64,000 nt of DNA from CAVWZH01 sp963765285 (GTDB lineage: Bacteria > Acidobacteriota > Terriglobia > Terriglobales > Acidobacteriaceae): positions 930,001 to 994,000 of the forward strand of contig CAVXVR010000004.1 of NCBI GenBank assembly GCA_963765285.1, given 5' to 3'. The position numbers and the translations under genes were made by a program. Below are positions 35,216 through 48,884 of this stretch, piece by piece. Numbering within the stretch: position 1 is the stretch's first letter; every line of letters starts with the position of its first letter. The notes under the pieces were generated by a model. That model saw only the letters and a program-made list of their open reading frames with translations, was not told the DNA's origin and ran no database searches.

Positions 35216-36886
35216 TTACGAGCTTTTGTGCGGCGCGCCCAGCAGTGAATTAGCGAAATAAATCTTCTCAAACGTCGCGATGTCAGGATCCTTAATATTT
35301 GCGATGATCTCCTCGGCTGCACTGGACGAGAAGCGGGCGGTGATCTGGACACAACGCCGCCACAACTGCGTGGAAGGCCAGGCCGCCTTGAAATCCTGGT
35401 TTGGATCCTCGCTGTCAGTGTCTTTCGTGTAGAGCTTTTCGGCTACTTGAATAGCTTCCTCGACCGTTTTATAGGCGTCGTCTTCGTCACCGATCTCCAC
35501 GTATTCCTCCGCAGCGTTGCCGAGGTTTCGGGCTTGGGCTGTGAGAGAGCTTTGACTCAGAGATTTCCGCATGTCGGCAAGCGCGTCCTTCGTGACACTC
35601 GGATTCTTCTTACCGAGTTTCCAAGCGATGCGGGTTAAAGTGCTATTTCGCGGAGAGGTTTGGCCTGGGAATTGTGGAACCTCGGACAGAGACATCGCCT
35701 CTGCCAGAGCTTGCCTCGGATCGTTTTCCGATTCGGCTACGATCCGCGCCTCTCTGCGTTCGATTTCGTCTTGTGCTTGGATCTCGAGAGCAACGCTCGG
35801 AGGAGGATCTCCCCCGGACATGCTCGCGCTGTACATCGAAAAGTCTCCTTTTTTCGGCTGGTGAAACTCGTAGTCAGGCTGTACGGCTTGAAAGCCTTCG
35901 GGGAAGCGGTCGAGCATAGCTTTTAGGTCGGGATTGTCGCGCAGCAAGCTCTCAGCCTTCGGCTTGTCTAACTCTTGCAGCACTGGCAAAAGCTGAAACA
36001 ACCGGTACTGATACAGCGAGGAAAGGGCGATCATGCCCGCGTTGCCCGAGAAGGTAAAGTGCACATTGTTCAGCCCAGAGCTCGTATCTTTGGATTGTTC
36101 TAAAATCTGATCGATGGCATCGACGGCTAGCGTGGACGGCACGTCGTGCCAGAATCGCATAACCATACCCGACATTCCCTCAAACCCATTTGAGGTCAAA
36201 CTGGTATCGCCGTGCTGTCGGTAACCGTTGAGCGCCTGCACGAAAATCGCTACCCGTTCCGAGGTTGGCTTCGGCGGCATTGCCCGCATGAGTTGCATTG
36301 CTGCTTCATAGGGGTAATCGCCCTGTGCTGCCAGCGAAGCGATGAGTTCCTTGGCTCGTTCGAAGTCCTTCTTTGTTGCGTATTGAGAAATCAATGATTC
36401 TGTTACCCGGCGCTGGACCTCAGGCTGAGCCCGCAATAACAGAGTTTCCACGTCGGGCAAGGACCTCATGGCCAAGAGGATGCCTTCTTGTAGGCCGATC
36501 TTGATTCCGCAACCTTGCATATATGGGCAGGGCTGCTCTCCTCGGTCATTCGATGGCGGAGCCATGTCCTCTATGGAGAGGCTGGCCGTGAAAGCCTCTT
36601 TCAGCACCGCATCAGCCTTGCTGGGGTCCACTTTCTGGTATCCATCGGCAACTTGCATGAGCACGTACGCCCGCATATCAGGCTGCAGGGCCGCAGCTTC
36701 AGCTTGTGCAGACTGAAGCAGCCGCAGTGCTCGCCTTTGCTGCGGCGTGAGCTTAGGTTCGGAGGCGGTCATTTCCCTAGGGGCAGGGATCTTCGGGACG
36801 GATGTCTGAGCAAAGGTCGGATCAAGCGGGAAGCACATCCATAGTGAAAGAAGGAGAATCACACGGAAGGGACGGTGACACCACAT
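35216..36886 (-). CDS. Secreted helical-repeat protein of unknown function
   Basis: About 556 residues with a signal peptide (VILLLSLWMCFPLDPTFA). It is almost entirely helical, with TPR-like helix pairs (MQVADGYQKVDPSKADAVLK, ISQYATKKDFERAKELIAS, GNAAEEYVEIGDEDDAYKTV), so an alpha-solenoid is likely. A Cys pair occurs in CPYMQGCG near residue 125. No named family recognised. The ATG at 36886 is preferred to a TTG two codons upstream. Gene stands alone between ribE (convergent) and the regulatory-domain protein (divergent). Confidence 0.65.
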   Translation of the reverse strand: MWCHRPFRVILLLSLWMCFPLDPTFAQTSVPKIPAPREMTASEPKLTPQQRRALRLLQSAQAEAAALQPDMRAYVLMQVADGYQKVDPSKADAVLKEAFTASLSIEDMAPPSNDRGEQPCPYMQGCGIKIGLQEGILLAMRSLPDVETLLLRAQPEVQRRVTESLISQYATKKDFERAKELIASLAAQGDYPYEAAMQLMRAMPPKPTSERVAIFVQALNGYRQHGDTSLTSNGFEGMSGMVMRFWHDVPSTLAVDAIDQILEQSKDTSSGLNNVHFTFSGNAGMIALSSLYQYRLFQLLPVLQELDKPKAESLLRDNPDLKAMLDRFPEGFQAVQPDYEFHQPKKGDFSMYSASMSGGDPPPSVALEIQAQDEIERREARIVAESENDPRQALAEAMSLSEVPQFPGQTSPRNSTLTRIAWKLGKKNPSVTKDALADMRKSLSQSSLTAQARNLGNAAEEYVEIGDEDDAYKTVEEAIQVAEKLYTKDTDSEDPNQDFKAAWPSTQLWRRCVQITARFSSSAAEEIIANIKDPDIATFEKIYFANSLLGAPHKSS

Positions 36887-37301
36887 TCGCAACCTGGCTT
36901 TCCGCTGCGCTCGAAGCTCACTTAAGAAGTGACCGTATTACGGCTCGCAACCCCTGTCAAGAAGGCGACACCGATCCTGCGAGGTTACGCTAGAAGGCAG
37001 AAATTGGATCGTTGGTGATAAATCGCCATTACACTCATAGACCCCGCGGGGGATTTTGAGTCAACTCCTGCAAACTAAAAGCTTAGTTGGACAGCCTTGC
37101 GGTTGTGGTCAGCTGATCACTTTGTTTGATCTCCCGGGCTGCTATCAAGCATCAAACTTCAAAGCCCCGTCCAGAGACTATACGGGAGATATCGGCAGAT
37201 AGGTTGCCGCAACGCATTGCCTGCCACCACAGAACACTCAGAAACAGATCACTTTAGTGATTTGGATAAAAACTACGAGACCGGGTAGAGTTAAATTATT
37301 C
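36887..37301. other. Divergent intergenic region
   Basis: About 415 bases without a supportable gene. A 10-bp palindrome CCCCGCGGGG lies at 37042-37051 and a degenerate CCACAGAACACTCAGAAAC repeat-like word near 37216. AT content rises just before the ATG at 37302 (TTAAATTATTC), suggesting a promoter region. Confidence 0.5.
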
Positions 37302-38508
37302 ATGGCCTTTCAGTTCAAGCCTGCATTCACAGTTTTTGCCTTTCTTACGCTGGGCTGGACATCACTTTGCTTGGGACAAGGCTCTCCGCAGACGCCGGTA
37401 ACTGGCACGCAACAGGGCGCGGCACAGCCAGGGACCGCCTCGACCGGCGCGCAGCCACCCAGCGAGCAACCGGGAAGTATCAGCGGGACGGTGGTCGATC
37501 AGGTCGGAGCGCTGGTCGCAGGCGCCGGGGTAAAGCTGAGCCGTAACAGCGACGATCAATCTCCAAACCTGGCGGCGCTATCGGACGGCAACGGGCAATT
37601 CTCCTTTGCCAATGTGCCTCCGGGAGCTTTTTCAGCTCACGGTCACGGCGCAGGGCTTTGCGGTTCAAACCTTCTATGGAACGCTGGCTTCGGGGCAGAT
37701 CGACGTTATCCCGCCGATCATGTTGACGGTTGCCGCCGATATTACTGAGATCAAGGTTGGCGTTTCCCAAATCGAGGTGGCCGAGGAACAGATCAAGATT
37801 CAGGAGCAGCAGCGAGTGCTCGGGGTGCTGCCAAATTTCTATGTCAGCTACATCCCCAACGCGGCTCCGCTCACCTCCGGGCAAAAGTTCAAGCTGGCCT
37901 GGAAGACAGTGGTGGATCCATTCACGTTTGTGTTCGTGGCGGGCGCGGCAGGAGTGGAACAGGCGAACAATCACTTTGCCGGATATGGGCAAGGGGCCGA
38001 AGGCTATGGCAAACGCTTTGGCGCCGGCTATGCCGACGCAGTTGCGGGAACTTTTCTTGGCGGGGCCATATTCCCATCGCTCCTGAAGCAAGATCCGCGT
38101 TATTTCTATAAAGGAAACGGCACTGTCTCATCGCGGTTTGCGTATGCGGTTGCGAACTCCCTGATCTGCAAGGGTGACAATGGGCGCTGGCAGCCTAATT
38201 ATTCGAATGTCCTGGGAAACCTGGCGGCGGGAGGAATTTCAAATCTCTACTATCCGTCGCAAGACCGCAACGGCGCGGGATTGACCTTCGAGAATGCGGC
38301 CATCGGGATCGGCGCAACCGCCGTGGCCAATTTGTTTGAAGAATTTCTCAGCCGTAAATTGACGCCGAAACTGCCTGACAAAAACCCCGACAATGCTCCG
38401 CCCAAATCCCAGGGCGCGAATCGGCAGGAATTCGCCCGGCTGAAGCAAACGCTGGCGAGTTTGTCGGTAATACGCCTCGTGGCCACAAGTTTCGAATCTG
38501 GCAACTGA
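37302..38508 (+). pseudogene. Exported carboxypeptidase-regulatory-like domain protein, interrupted by one frameshift
   Basis: A signal peptide (TVFAFLTLGWTSLCLG) and a Pro/Thr/Gln-rich linker lead into a regulatory-like beta-sandwich (SISGTVVDQVGALVAGAGVKL, GQFSFANVPPGAF). The reading frame then fails within a run of five T at 37628-37632: with four T it would continue FQLTVTAQGFAVQTF, the expected end of that domain. The second frame carries about 260 further residues (KFKLAWKTVVDPFTFVF, QDPRYFYKGNGTVSSRFAY, NLAAGGISNLYYP) of an uncharacterised C-terminal domain. Removing one T gives one protein of about 401 residues. A homopolymer sequencing error or recent mutation are both possible. Confidence 0.8.
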
Positions 38509-38525
38509 CCACTGGCAACTGCCTT

Positions 38526-39296
38526 TTACGCTTCCAGTTTCAACTCATCCAGTTGCAGGAATTCCTGCACAATCGGTTCCTGACATCTTTCCATTTGTTC
38601 GTAAGTGCCGAAGAACAGCACCCTCGCTTCGTGCAGAAAAACTATGCGGTCGGCCAGTTTCTTGGCCAGACGCATGTCGTGGGTTACGACCACGCCGGTC
38701 AAGTGCAGCTGCAGTTTCAGCCGCTTGATCAGGTCGCCGAGCAGTTGCGCCATCAGGGGATCGACCATGGTGGTGGGCTCGTCATAGAGAATGCACTCGG
38801 GCTGGGCGGCCAGGGCGCGAGCGATGGCTACTGAGCGCTTCATCCCGGTCGAGAGTTCACTGGGATACAGGTCGCGCATCGGTTTAACGCCGACCATTTC
38901 CAGCAAGCCGTCGACGATCTGGTATATCTGGCTCTCGGCCAGATCGCGGCGCTCGCGCAGGGGAAATGCAACATTTTCGCCCACCGTCAGGGAATCGAAC
39001 AGCGCGCCATTCTGAAATACGATTGTGACTTTCTTGCGGATTTGCTCGAGTTGCTCCTCCGTGTAGTCGGTAATGTCCTGAAAAGCTACGATCACCCGGC
39101 CCGAGTCCGGCTTCAGGAACCCCATAATGTTCTGCAGCGAGACCGACTTACCCACGCCGCTTCGCCCCAGAATGCAGACCGTTTCCGAAGGCATCACGTC
39201 AAAGCTGACGTGATCGAGCACACAGTTCGTCCCGAAGGACTTGGAAACGTCCTTGAATTCGATGTACGGTCCTTGCGGCTTTGTTTCGGTCGCCAT
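38526..39296 (-). CDS. ABC transporter ATPase, MlaF-like
   Basis: 256 residues with a complete nucleotide-binding domain: Walker A GRSGVGKS (44-51), signature ELSTGMKRSVAIARA, Walker B CILYDEPTT and the switch His in VVVTHD. LSTGMK in place of LSGGQ is the pattern of MlaF/Ttg2A ATPases, which power phospholipid transport between the membranes with the MlaE permease and MlaD. No permease or MlaD gene is adjacent, so partners must lie elsewhere or the ATPase is an orphan. It starts 9 bases after mobA. Confidence 0.88.
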   Translation of the reverse strand: MATETKPQGPYIEFKDVSKSFGTNCVLDHVSFDVMPSETVCILGRSGVGKSVSLQNIMGFLKPDSGRVIVAFQDITDYTEEQLEQIRKKVTIVFQNGALFDSLTVGENVAFPLRERRDLAESQIYQIVDGLLEMVGVKPMRDLYPSELSTGMKRSVAIARALAAQPECILYDEPTTMVDPLMAQLLGDLIKRLKLQLHLTGVVVTHDMRLAKKLADRIVFLHEARVLFFGTYEQMERCQEPIVQEFLQLDELKLEA

Positions 39297-39305
39297 TGGT
39301 GGTCG

Positions 39306-39950
39306 CTATTTTGCAGAGTCTGTCGCGGACCCAGGCTTTCCGCGGTGCACTTCATCATAAACTCTTGCTGCCTGAAGGTCCTCAGGAGTATTCAGATTGC
39401 GGAACATCTCCGGCGAAAAGCCATGCTGCGCCATCTCCTGCTCTGTGACTGCGCGCGTTAACAATGGGGAAAACAGCGCGTCGATTTTGTTTTTCCCTTC
39501 GCGCAACGATTTGTCCGCAATCTCTCTAAACTCGCGCCGGTACACCGCACACAAGGGCTGCCATCTCCCGGCAACCTGCGGCACGGTAACGGCGGCCTTA
39601 CATGCGTGCGCCTGCGAAACCAAATACAGCAGAAAACCCGCCTCCACAAAAGGCAGGTCGACCGCCAGCATCAGGTTCAGTTCCGCTGTGCTGTGCACTA
39701 GAGCGGCATGAATACCGGCCAGCGGCCCGTGCTGGCGGTACACATCTTCCACGACCATGCCAAAACTCGCGAATTTTGCGGCCTCGCCAACGATGTACAC
39801 CTCGCGCGCCACCGACTTGGCCAGTTCCAGGGCACGAACTAGTAGCGTGCGGCCGCCCAACGTGAGGAAGGCTTTATCTTCTCCCATCCGGGTGCTTTGA
39901 CCGCCGGCCAGAACGAAAGCTGAGAGATCTTCCACGGCGAAATCATACAC
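39306..39950 (-). CDS. mobA: Molybdenum cofactor guanylyltransferase
   Basis: Transfers GMP from GTP to molybdopterin to make the MGD cofactor. The nucleotide-binding signature LAGGQSTRMGEDKA is at residues 14-27, followed by GPLAGIHAAL and LAVDLPFVEAGFL. The 214 residues fit the family. Immediately upstream of the MlaF-like gene on the same strand (9 bases), an uncommon pairing. Divergent from the PilZ gene across 135 bases. Confidence 0.9.
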   Translation of the reverse strand: MYDFAVEDLSAFVLAGGQSTRMGEDKAFLTLGGRTLLVRALELAKSVAREVYIVGEAAKFASFGMVVEDVYRQHGPLAGIHAALVHSTAELNLMLAVDLPFVEAGFLLYLVSQAHACKAAVTVPQVAGRWQPLCAVYRREFREIADKSLREGKNKIDALFSPLLTRAVTEQEMAQHGFSPEMFRNLNTPEDLQAARVYDEVHRGKPGSATDSAK

Positions 39951-40085
39951 GCGCCACTGATCACCGCAGATTCAGGCGCAGGCAACGCCTGCAACAGTAC
40001 AGAACGTCGTACACGAAAGTAACCTACCCAACTTGCCGCCGCCGTTGGATGATGGTTTCTCCGGCGCTCCTGTCCGGAAAAGATC

Positions 40086-40622
40086 ATGCCACCGAAGTTA
40101 TTGGATGTCCTCATGTTAGGCCGTTGCTCCCACGAGTTCTCCTGGCCCCGGCGCGCTACCGATGGCCACTACTATCAGGTCTGTCTCTTGTGTGCCGCGG
40201 AATACAAGTATGACTGGAAGACGATGAAGCGTACGGAACGGCTGGACGCTACAGCCGGCGCCGAGGCTACTACGTCGACTCCCCGCCGCCGTCACTCCAA
40301 GAAACCCACATGGGTCCCGCGAGCCCGGCGTCTCAAGCTCCATATTTTTGTTCGCTACCGGGTGAAGAACCTGGGCACCTGGCAGGAGGGCATCATCGAG
40401 AACCTCAGCCAGTCCGGAGTGTTGCTCCGAGGACCGCAGCCATTTCCCGACAATACCCTGGTGGAGATGGTGTTTGAGATGCCGGAAGAAATTTCCGGCC
40501 AGAAAAACAGCACCGTGCTTTGCCAGGGGCGGATCATTCGCTCCAAACCGACCCCGGACGCGAACGAGATGACCGGGCTGGCCGCATCCATTCTCGACTA
40601 CAAGTTTCTCCGCCAGAACTGA
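40086..40622 (+). CDS. PilZ domain protein with N-terminal Cys-rich motif
   Basis: 178 residues. The C-terminal half is PilZ-like: basic entry PRARRLKLHIFVRYR and the NLSQSGVLL motif (N-x-S-x-x-G) that contacts c-di-GMP; the RxxxR part is imperfect, so binding should be tested. The N-terminal half contains CSHEFSWPRR, then QVCLLCAAEYKYDW: one C-x-H and one C-x-x-C, a possible zinc ribbon. A basic linker joins them. The neighbouring HD-GYP protein at 30 kb is another c-di-GMP component. Start ATG at 40086; M10 is an alternative. Confidence 0.8.
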   Translation: MPPKLLDVLMLGRCSHEFSWPRRATDGHYYQVCLLCAAEYKYDWKTMKRTERLDATAGAEATTSTPRRRHSKKPTWVPRARRLKLHIFVRYRVKNLGTWQEGIIENLSQSGVLLRGPQPFPDNTLVEMVFEMPEEISGQKNSTVLCQGRIIRSKPTPDANEMTGLAASILDYKFLRQN

Positions 40623-40821
40623 CCGGCAACTGTTGCCCAAGCCAGGAAGCCCGGGCTCGATGGGCCTGTTTGGCCGCGCCTAAACCACTGCTTGCTCGTG
40701 GCTTATCACCTCAGACCAAGGGTGCGGTATCATGCAGAAGACCTCCACAATTTTGCCAGACACAGGCGCCGTTCTGCATCTAAACTATCTGTACTGAATT
40801 TATCAATCAGGAGTTAATTCC

Positions 40822-41874
<1,053 letters not shown>

Positions 41875-41938
41875 ACTCATCAGGGGGCATGGAAACCCAC
41901 CGTGCCCCCGTTTCATGCTGAGTTTTGCCTTCTTCCCT

Positions 41939-41954
41939 TGTGACCGGCATCACA
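41939..41954. promoter_or_regulatory. CRP/FNR-type operator candidate
   Basis: TGTGA-CCGGCA-TCACA, a perfect match to the TGTGA-N6-TCACA consensus of CRP, 110 bases before the cytochrome c start codon. No regulator gene is present in the window. Confidence 0.45.
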
Positions 41955-42063
41955 GCGTCCCATCAAGTTTATTCCCTACAATGCTTGCGGCTGTTATATT
42001 CATTCAACTCATGATCTCGAAATCATCCGTAAGGGACTCATGTCGCGAACAAAGGAGGACGTT

Positions 42064-42501
42064 ATGCAGGTAAGAAAATTCGTCCCGATGTTGATGGTCA
42101 TGGCTGGTTTTGTGCTGAGTGCGGGAGCGCAGCAACAACCTACGACGACCATCGAGAAGGTTCCGATGAAGCACACTTCGCCCGCTTCGGGTAAGGAGAT
42201 GTACACGAATTACTGCGCCGTGTGCCACGGCACGGACGGCAAAGGAAATGGTCCGGCGGCTGAGGCGCTTAAGACACCGCCCGCCGATCTCACAGTGCTG
42301 GCCAAGAACAATGGCGGGAAATATCCCGCCTTGAAGGTTGCCGCTGCCATTCGCGGAGACTCCAAAGTCGCTGCTCATGGCAACCAGGAGATGCCGGTTT
42401 GGGGCAATCTCTTCCGGTCAGTCAGCCAGGGTCACGATATGGAAGTCGACCAGCGGATTTCGAACCTGACCAAGTACATAGAGTCATTACAGGCGAAATA
42501 G
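42064..42501 (+). CDS. Periplasmic class I-type cytochrome c
   Basis: About 145 residues with a signal peptide (VPMLMVMAGFVLSAGA). The heme site CAVCH is at residues 51-55 and Met110 in NQEMPVWG is the likely axial ligand, as in alcohol dehydrogenase/oxidase-linked c-type cytochromes. A GGAGG Shine-Dalgarno (in AAAGGAGGACGTT) precedes the ATG at 42064; the upstream in-frame ATG at 42040 would place that site inside the gene, so it is rejected. A CRP-like box lies upstream and a hairpin downstream. No oxidase gene is adjacent. Confidence 0.92.
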   Translation: MQVRKFVPMLMVMAGFVLSAGAQQQPTTTIEKVPMKHTSPASGKEMYTNYCAVCHGTDGKGNGPAAEALKTPPADLTVLAKNNGGKYPALKVAAAIRGDSKVAAHGNQEMPVWGNLFRSVSQGHDMEVDQRISNLTKYIESLQAK

Positions 42502-42820
42502 ATCATTTGCCGACGAACCCGGGGGGCGGCGGTCTTGTTCTCCGGGTTCGCGGGACCAACCGATGCCCGTCGGACCCGGCAAAGCCCTTAATTTTTGCAA
42601 ATCCAACCGCTTATCTGATTCATCCAATTCTGGAACGTTATGAATAGCAAGGAATTAGGCGAAGTATTGGTTTGCCTGACCGTGGTCCCGCGGACATATT
42701 GACGTTAGCACGCTGGCTGGAAGTACCATTGGTATAACCTGAAATAGAACCAAGCCCGTTCGTCCTGTCGGCAGGCCGAGCGCAGGCGCTTTGTGGGTAC
42801 TTACACAGCAAGGGGTTCTC
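42502..42820. other. Intergenic region cytochrome c / RND pump
   Basis: 319 bases without a gene. A hairpin with 9-bp arms CGAACCCGG and CCGGGTTCG (42514-42550) follows the cytochrome gene and may end its transcript. An extended -10-like TGGTATAAC lies at 42730-42738, 82 bases before the RND start, without a good -35. Confidence 0.5.
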
Positions 42821-45994
<3,174 letters not shown>

Positions 45995-46043
45995 GAATCA
46001 TCTTTCATACAGGTTTTTCGGGGCGAGATGAGGGTTTCCAAGA

Positions 46044-47285
46044 ATGGCGGAATCGGGAAGTAGGATTGAAGGCGGAGCAGGCGCGGGAAAAGCGGATCCA
46101 TCGCCAGATGGCGCGAACCGTCCCGCCCGGCGCTGGTGGATCGCGCTGCTGGCCGTGGTCACCGTGGTGCTGCTGTTCCTCTCCGGAATTTTGCCCAGGG
46201 TGAAGGCACGGGCGACGCTCTCCCGGGAGACGAAGGAACTGGCGGTCCCCACGGTGAATGTAGTGCAACCCAAGCGCTCGGCGCCCGCGCAAGAGGTGGT
46301 TCTTCCCGCCAATGTCCAGGCCTATGTCGACGCCCCCATTTACGCCCGGACGAATGGCTATCTCAAACGCTGGTATGTGGACATTGGGGCGCACGTCAGA
46401 CAGGGTCAGCTTTTGGCGGAAATTGATACACCTGAGGTGGACCAGCAGTTACGACAGGCTAAGGCGGATCTGGGCACGGCCCAGGCCAACCTCAACCTTT
46501 CAAAAATTACCGCGGACCGCTACCAGGACTTGCTGAAGACGGATTCTGTATCCAAGCAGGACGCCGACAATGCCGCGGGTGACTACGCGGCCAAGCAAGC
46601 CACGGTGCAGTCGGCGCAAGCGAATGTGCAACGCCTGCAGGAATTGACCTCGTTTCAGAAAATTTACGCCCCTTTCAATGGCGTGATTACGGCGCGCAAC
46701 ACCGACATTGGCGCGTTGATCGATTCCGGCAGCAGTGGCGGGCCGCGCAGTGAACTGTTTCACATGGCGCAACCGGATAGGCTAAGGGTCTACGTGAATG
46801 TGCCGCAGGCCTACTCGCAGGCTGCAAAGCCAGGATTGACTGCGGACCTGGTTCTCGCAGAGTTCCCCGGACGCCGCTTTCAGGGAACTCTGGTGCGCAC
46901 CGCCAACGCCATCGATCTCAGTTCGCGAACTTTGCTGGTGGAGATCGCGGTGAACAATCCTACCGGGACTTTGTTTACCGGAGCTTATGCCGAGGTCCAC
47001 CTGAAACTTCCGACGCCGACTTCCTCGTTCCTGTTACCGGCGAACACGCTGCTCTTTCGCTCGGAAGGTTTGCGTGTGGGCGTGGTGGGGGACCAGCAGA
47101 AGGTGGAGTTGCGGCAACTTACGTTGGGCCACGACTATGGATCGGACGTGGAAATCGTCGCCGGTCTTACGGGCAATGAACAGGTCATTATCAATCCACC
47201 CGATTCTTTGGTGGATGGCCAGACCGTGCGTATAGTCCAGCCCTCGTCTTCGTCATCATCTTCGTCTACCCAGGGAGGAAAATGA
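46044..47285 (+). CDS. RND efflux pump, membrane fusion (adaptor) protein
   Basis: 413 residues. One N-terminal transmembrane helix (WWIALLAVVTVVLLFLSGIL) anchors it. Typical adaptor segments are YVDAPIYARTNGYLKRWYVD (lipoyl-like), a coiled-coil hairpin of about 85 residues (QQLRQAKADLGTAQANLNLS), YAPFNGVITARNTDIGALI and beta-barrel/proximal domains. The C-terminus ends in a run of Ser. The ATG lies 50 bases after the permease gene and its stop overlaps the start of the outer-membrane gene (ATGA). Confidence 0.94.
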   Translation: MAESGSRIEGGAGAGKADPSPDGANRPARRWWIALLAVVTVVLLFLSGILPRVKARATLSRETKELAVPTVNVVQPKRSAPAQEVVLPANVQAYVDAPIYARTNGYLKRWYVDIGAHVRQGQLLAEIDTPEVDQQLRQAKADLGTAQANLNLSKITADRYQDLLKTDSVSKQDADNAAGDYAAKQATVQSAQANVQRLQELTSFQKIYAPFNGVITARNTDIGALIDSGSSGGPRSELFHMAQPDRLRVYVNVPQAYSQAAKPGLTADLVLAEFPGRRFQGTLVRTANAIDLSSRTLLVEIAVNNPTGTLFTGAYAEVHLKLPTPTSSFLLPANTLLFRSEGLRVGVVGDQQKVELRQLTLGHDYGSDVEIVAGLTGNEQVIINPPDSLVDGQTVRIVQPSSSSSSSSTQGGK

Positions 47286-48772
47286 CGGCGCGAGGCGCAA
47301 AGTTGTTCTTTGTGCCAAGCCTCGCCCTGCTCTTTTTGTCCGCTTGCGTGGTTGGTCCACGCTATTCGAAACCCAGCACGCCGGCGCCGCCAGCGTATAA
47401 GGAAATTCCGCCCGACTGGAAAGCGGCGCAACCTAACGATCAGATTGCGCGCGGCAAGTGGTGGGAGATCTTTCAGGATACGCAGTTGAACACGCTGGAA
47501 GAACAGGTCAATGTTTCCAACCAGAACCTGAAAGCATCGCAAGCACAATTCGCGCAGGCGCGGGCCCTGGTCCGCTTCAACCGGGCCGATTACTATCCCA
47601 CGGTCACGGCAGGGGCGTCGGGTTCGCGGGAACATCTGTCGACGAATCGGCCTTTGGTGACCAACGCCACCGCCAACAACCTAACTGACTTGGTGATTCC
47701 GGTGGTGGATGTGTCCTACGAGCCCGACGTTTTTGGGCGGGTGCGGCGCACCGTAGAAGAAGCTCGGGCCAATGCACAAGCTAGCGCCGGCGATCTCGAG
47801 TCCCTCAACCTAAGCCTGCATGCTGAATTGGCGTTCGACTATTTTGAACTCCGCACTTTGGATGCGGAGGAGCAGTTGCTGATCTCCACCGTTGCGTCGT
47901 TCGACAAAGCTCTGCAATTGACCCAGAGCCGCTATCAGGGCGGTGTGGCCTCGGCGGTAGACGTGGCTCAGGCGCAAACCGAATTGGAGACCACGCGGGC
48001 CCAGGCGATTGATGTTCAGATCCAGCGAGCGCAAAACGAACACGCCATTGCGGTGCTGATCGGGCAATCTGCATCCACGTTCTCCGTTCCGGTTTCTCCC
48101 TGGACGACCGCGCCTCCGCCGATTCCTCCGGGATTGCCTTCAGACCTGCTGGAAAGGCGGCCTGACATCGCCGCGTCAGAACGGCGAGTGGCCGCGGCCA
48201 ACGCTCAGATAGGCGTGGCCCGGGCCGCGTATTTTCCCGCCGTGAGTCTCAGCGGTTCCGGGGGATTTGAGAGCACGGCGATCACAACTCTAATTCAGGG
48301 ACCCAGCGGTTTCCTGACCGCGGGAGCGAGCGCGGTGGTGACCGCATTCGACGTCGGACGCCGACGCGCAGTTTCGGACGAAGCCAAGGCGGGGTATGAC
48401 CAGGCGCTCGCCAACTATCGTCAGACCATCCTCACCGCGTTTCAGGAAGTCGAAGACAATCTTGCGGCGCTCCGCATCCTCGATCAGGAAGCGAGAATAC
48501 AAGACGCGGCCGTGGCCGCTGCCGAACACTCTCTGGATCTTTCGACCACTCGATACAAAGGCGGGGTCGCCAGTTACCTGGAAGTGACCACGGCGCAAAG
48601 CGCCGCGCTTGCAGATGAACGCGCAGCAGTCGATATTCTCCGCCGGCGGATGACGGCCAGCGTTTTACTCATCAAAGCGCTCGGAGGCGGGTGGAATTCT
48701 ACAAACCTGCCTCAAGTTGGCCTTTCTTCTCATCCACCGACGGCTCACCCGCAGTCGGCAAGCGGCCAGTAG
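47282..48772 (+). CDS. RND efflux pump, outer-membrane lipoprotein (NodT family)
   Basis: 496 residues with a lipobox LLFLSACVVGPRYSKPS typical of NodT/OprM lipoproteins, then duplicated outer-membrane-efflux repeats: WEIFQDTQLNTLEEQV, YQGGVASAVDVAQAQTELE, LLERRPDIAASERRVAAANA and YKGGVASYLEVTTAQSAAL. It makes the TolC-like trimer channel of the pump. Start overlaps the adaptor stop, so the three genes form one operon. Tail is Pro/Ser-rich. Confidence 0.94.
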   Translation: MTARGAKLFFVPSLALLFLSACVVGPRYSKPSTPAPPAYKEIPPDWKAAQPNDQIARGKWWEIFQDTQLNTLEEQVNVSNQNLKASQAQFAQARALVRFNRADYYPTVTAGASGSREHLSTNRPLVTNATANNLTDLVIPVVDVSYEPDVFGRVRRTVEEARANAQASAGDLESLNLSLHAELAFDYFELRTLDAEEQLLISTVASFDKALQLTQSRYQGGVASAVDVAQAQTELETTRAQAIDVQIQRAQNEHAIAVLIGQSASTFSVPVSPWTTAPPPIPPGLPSDLLERRPDIAASERRVAAANAQIGVARAAYFPAVSLSGSGGFESTAITTLIQGPSGFLTAGASAVVTAFDVGRRRAVSDEAKAGYDQALANYRQTILTAFQEVEDNLAALRILDQEARIQDAAVAAAEHSLDLSTTRYKGGVASYLEVTTAQSAALADERAAVDILRRRMTASVLLIKALGGGWNSTNLPQVGLSSHPPTAHPQSASGQ

Positions 48773-48884
48773 TCACCCTTTGACTCAATCGTAAAGGTCG
48801 TAGAACTAAAGTAACCGGCCATCTTGTGGCCGCCGGAGTGGGAAACGCATCTATTTGGATGTGACAGTTAGGAGCCTTCCCCCA

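Noticed and set aside
42730..42738. Extended -10 element TGGTATAAC upstream of the RND operon as a firm promoter
   Set aside because: No -35 element at a suitable distance; mentioned only as part of the intergenic description.
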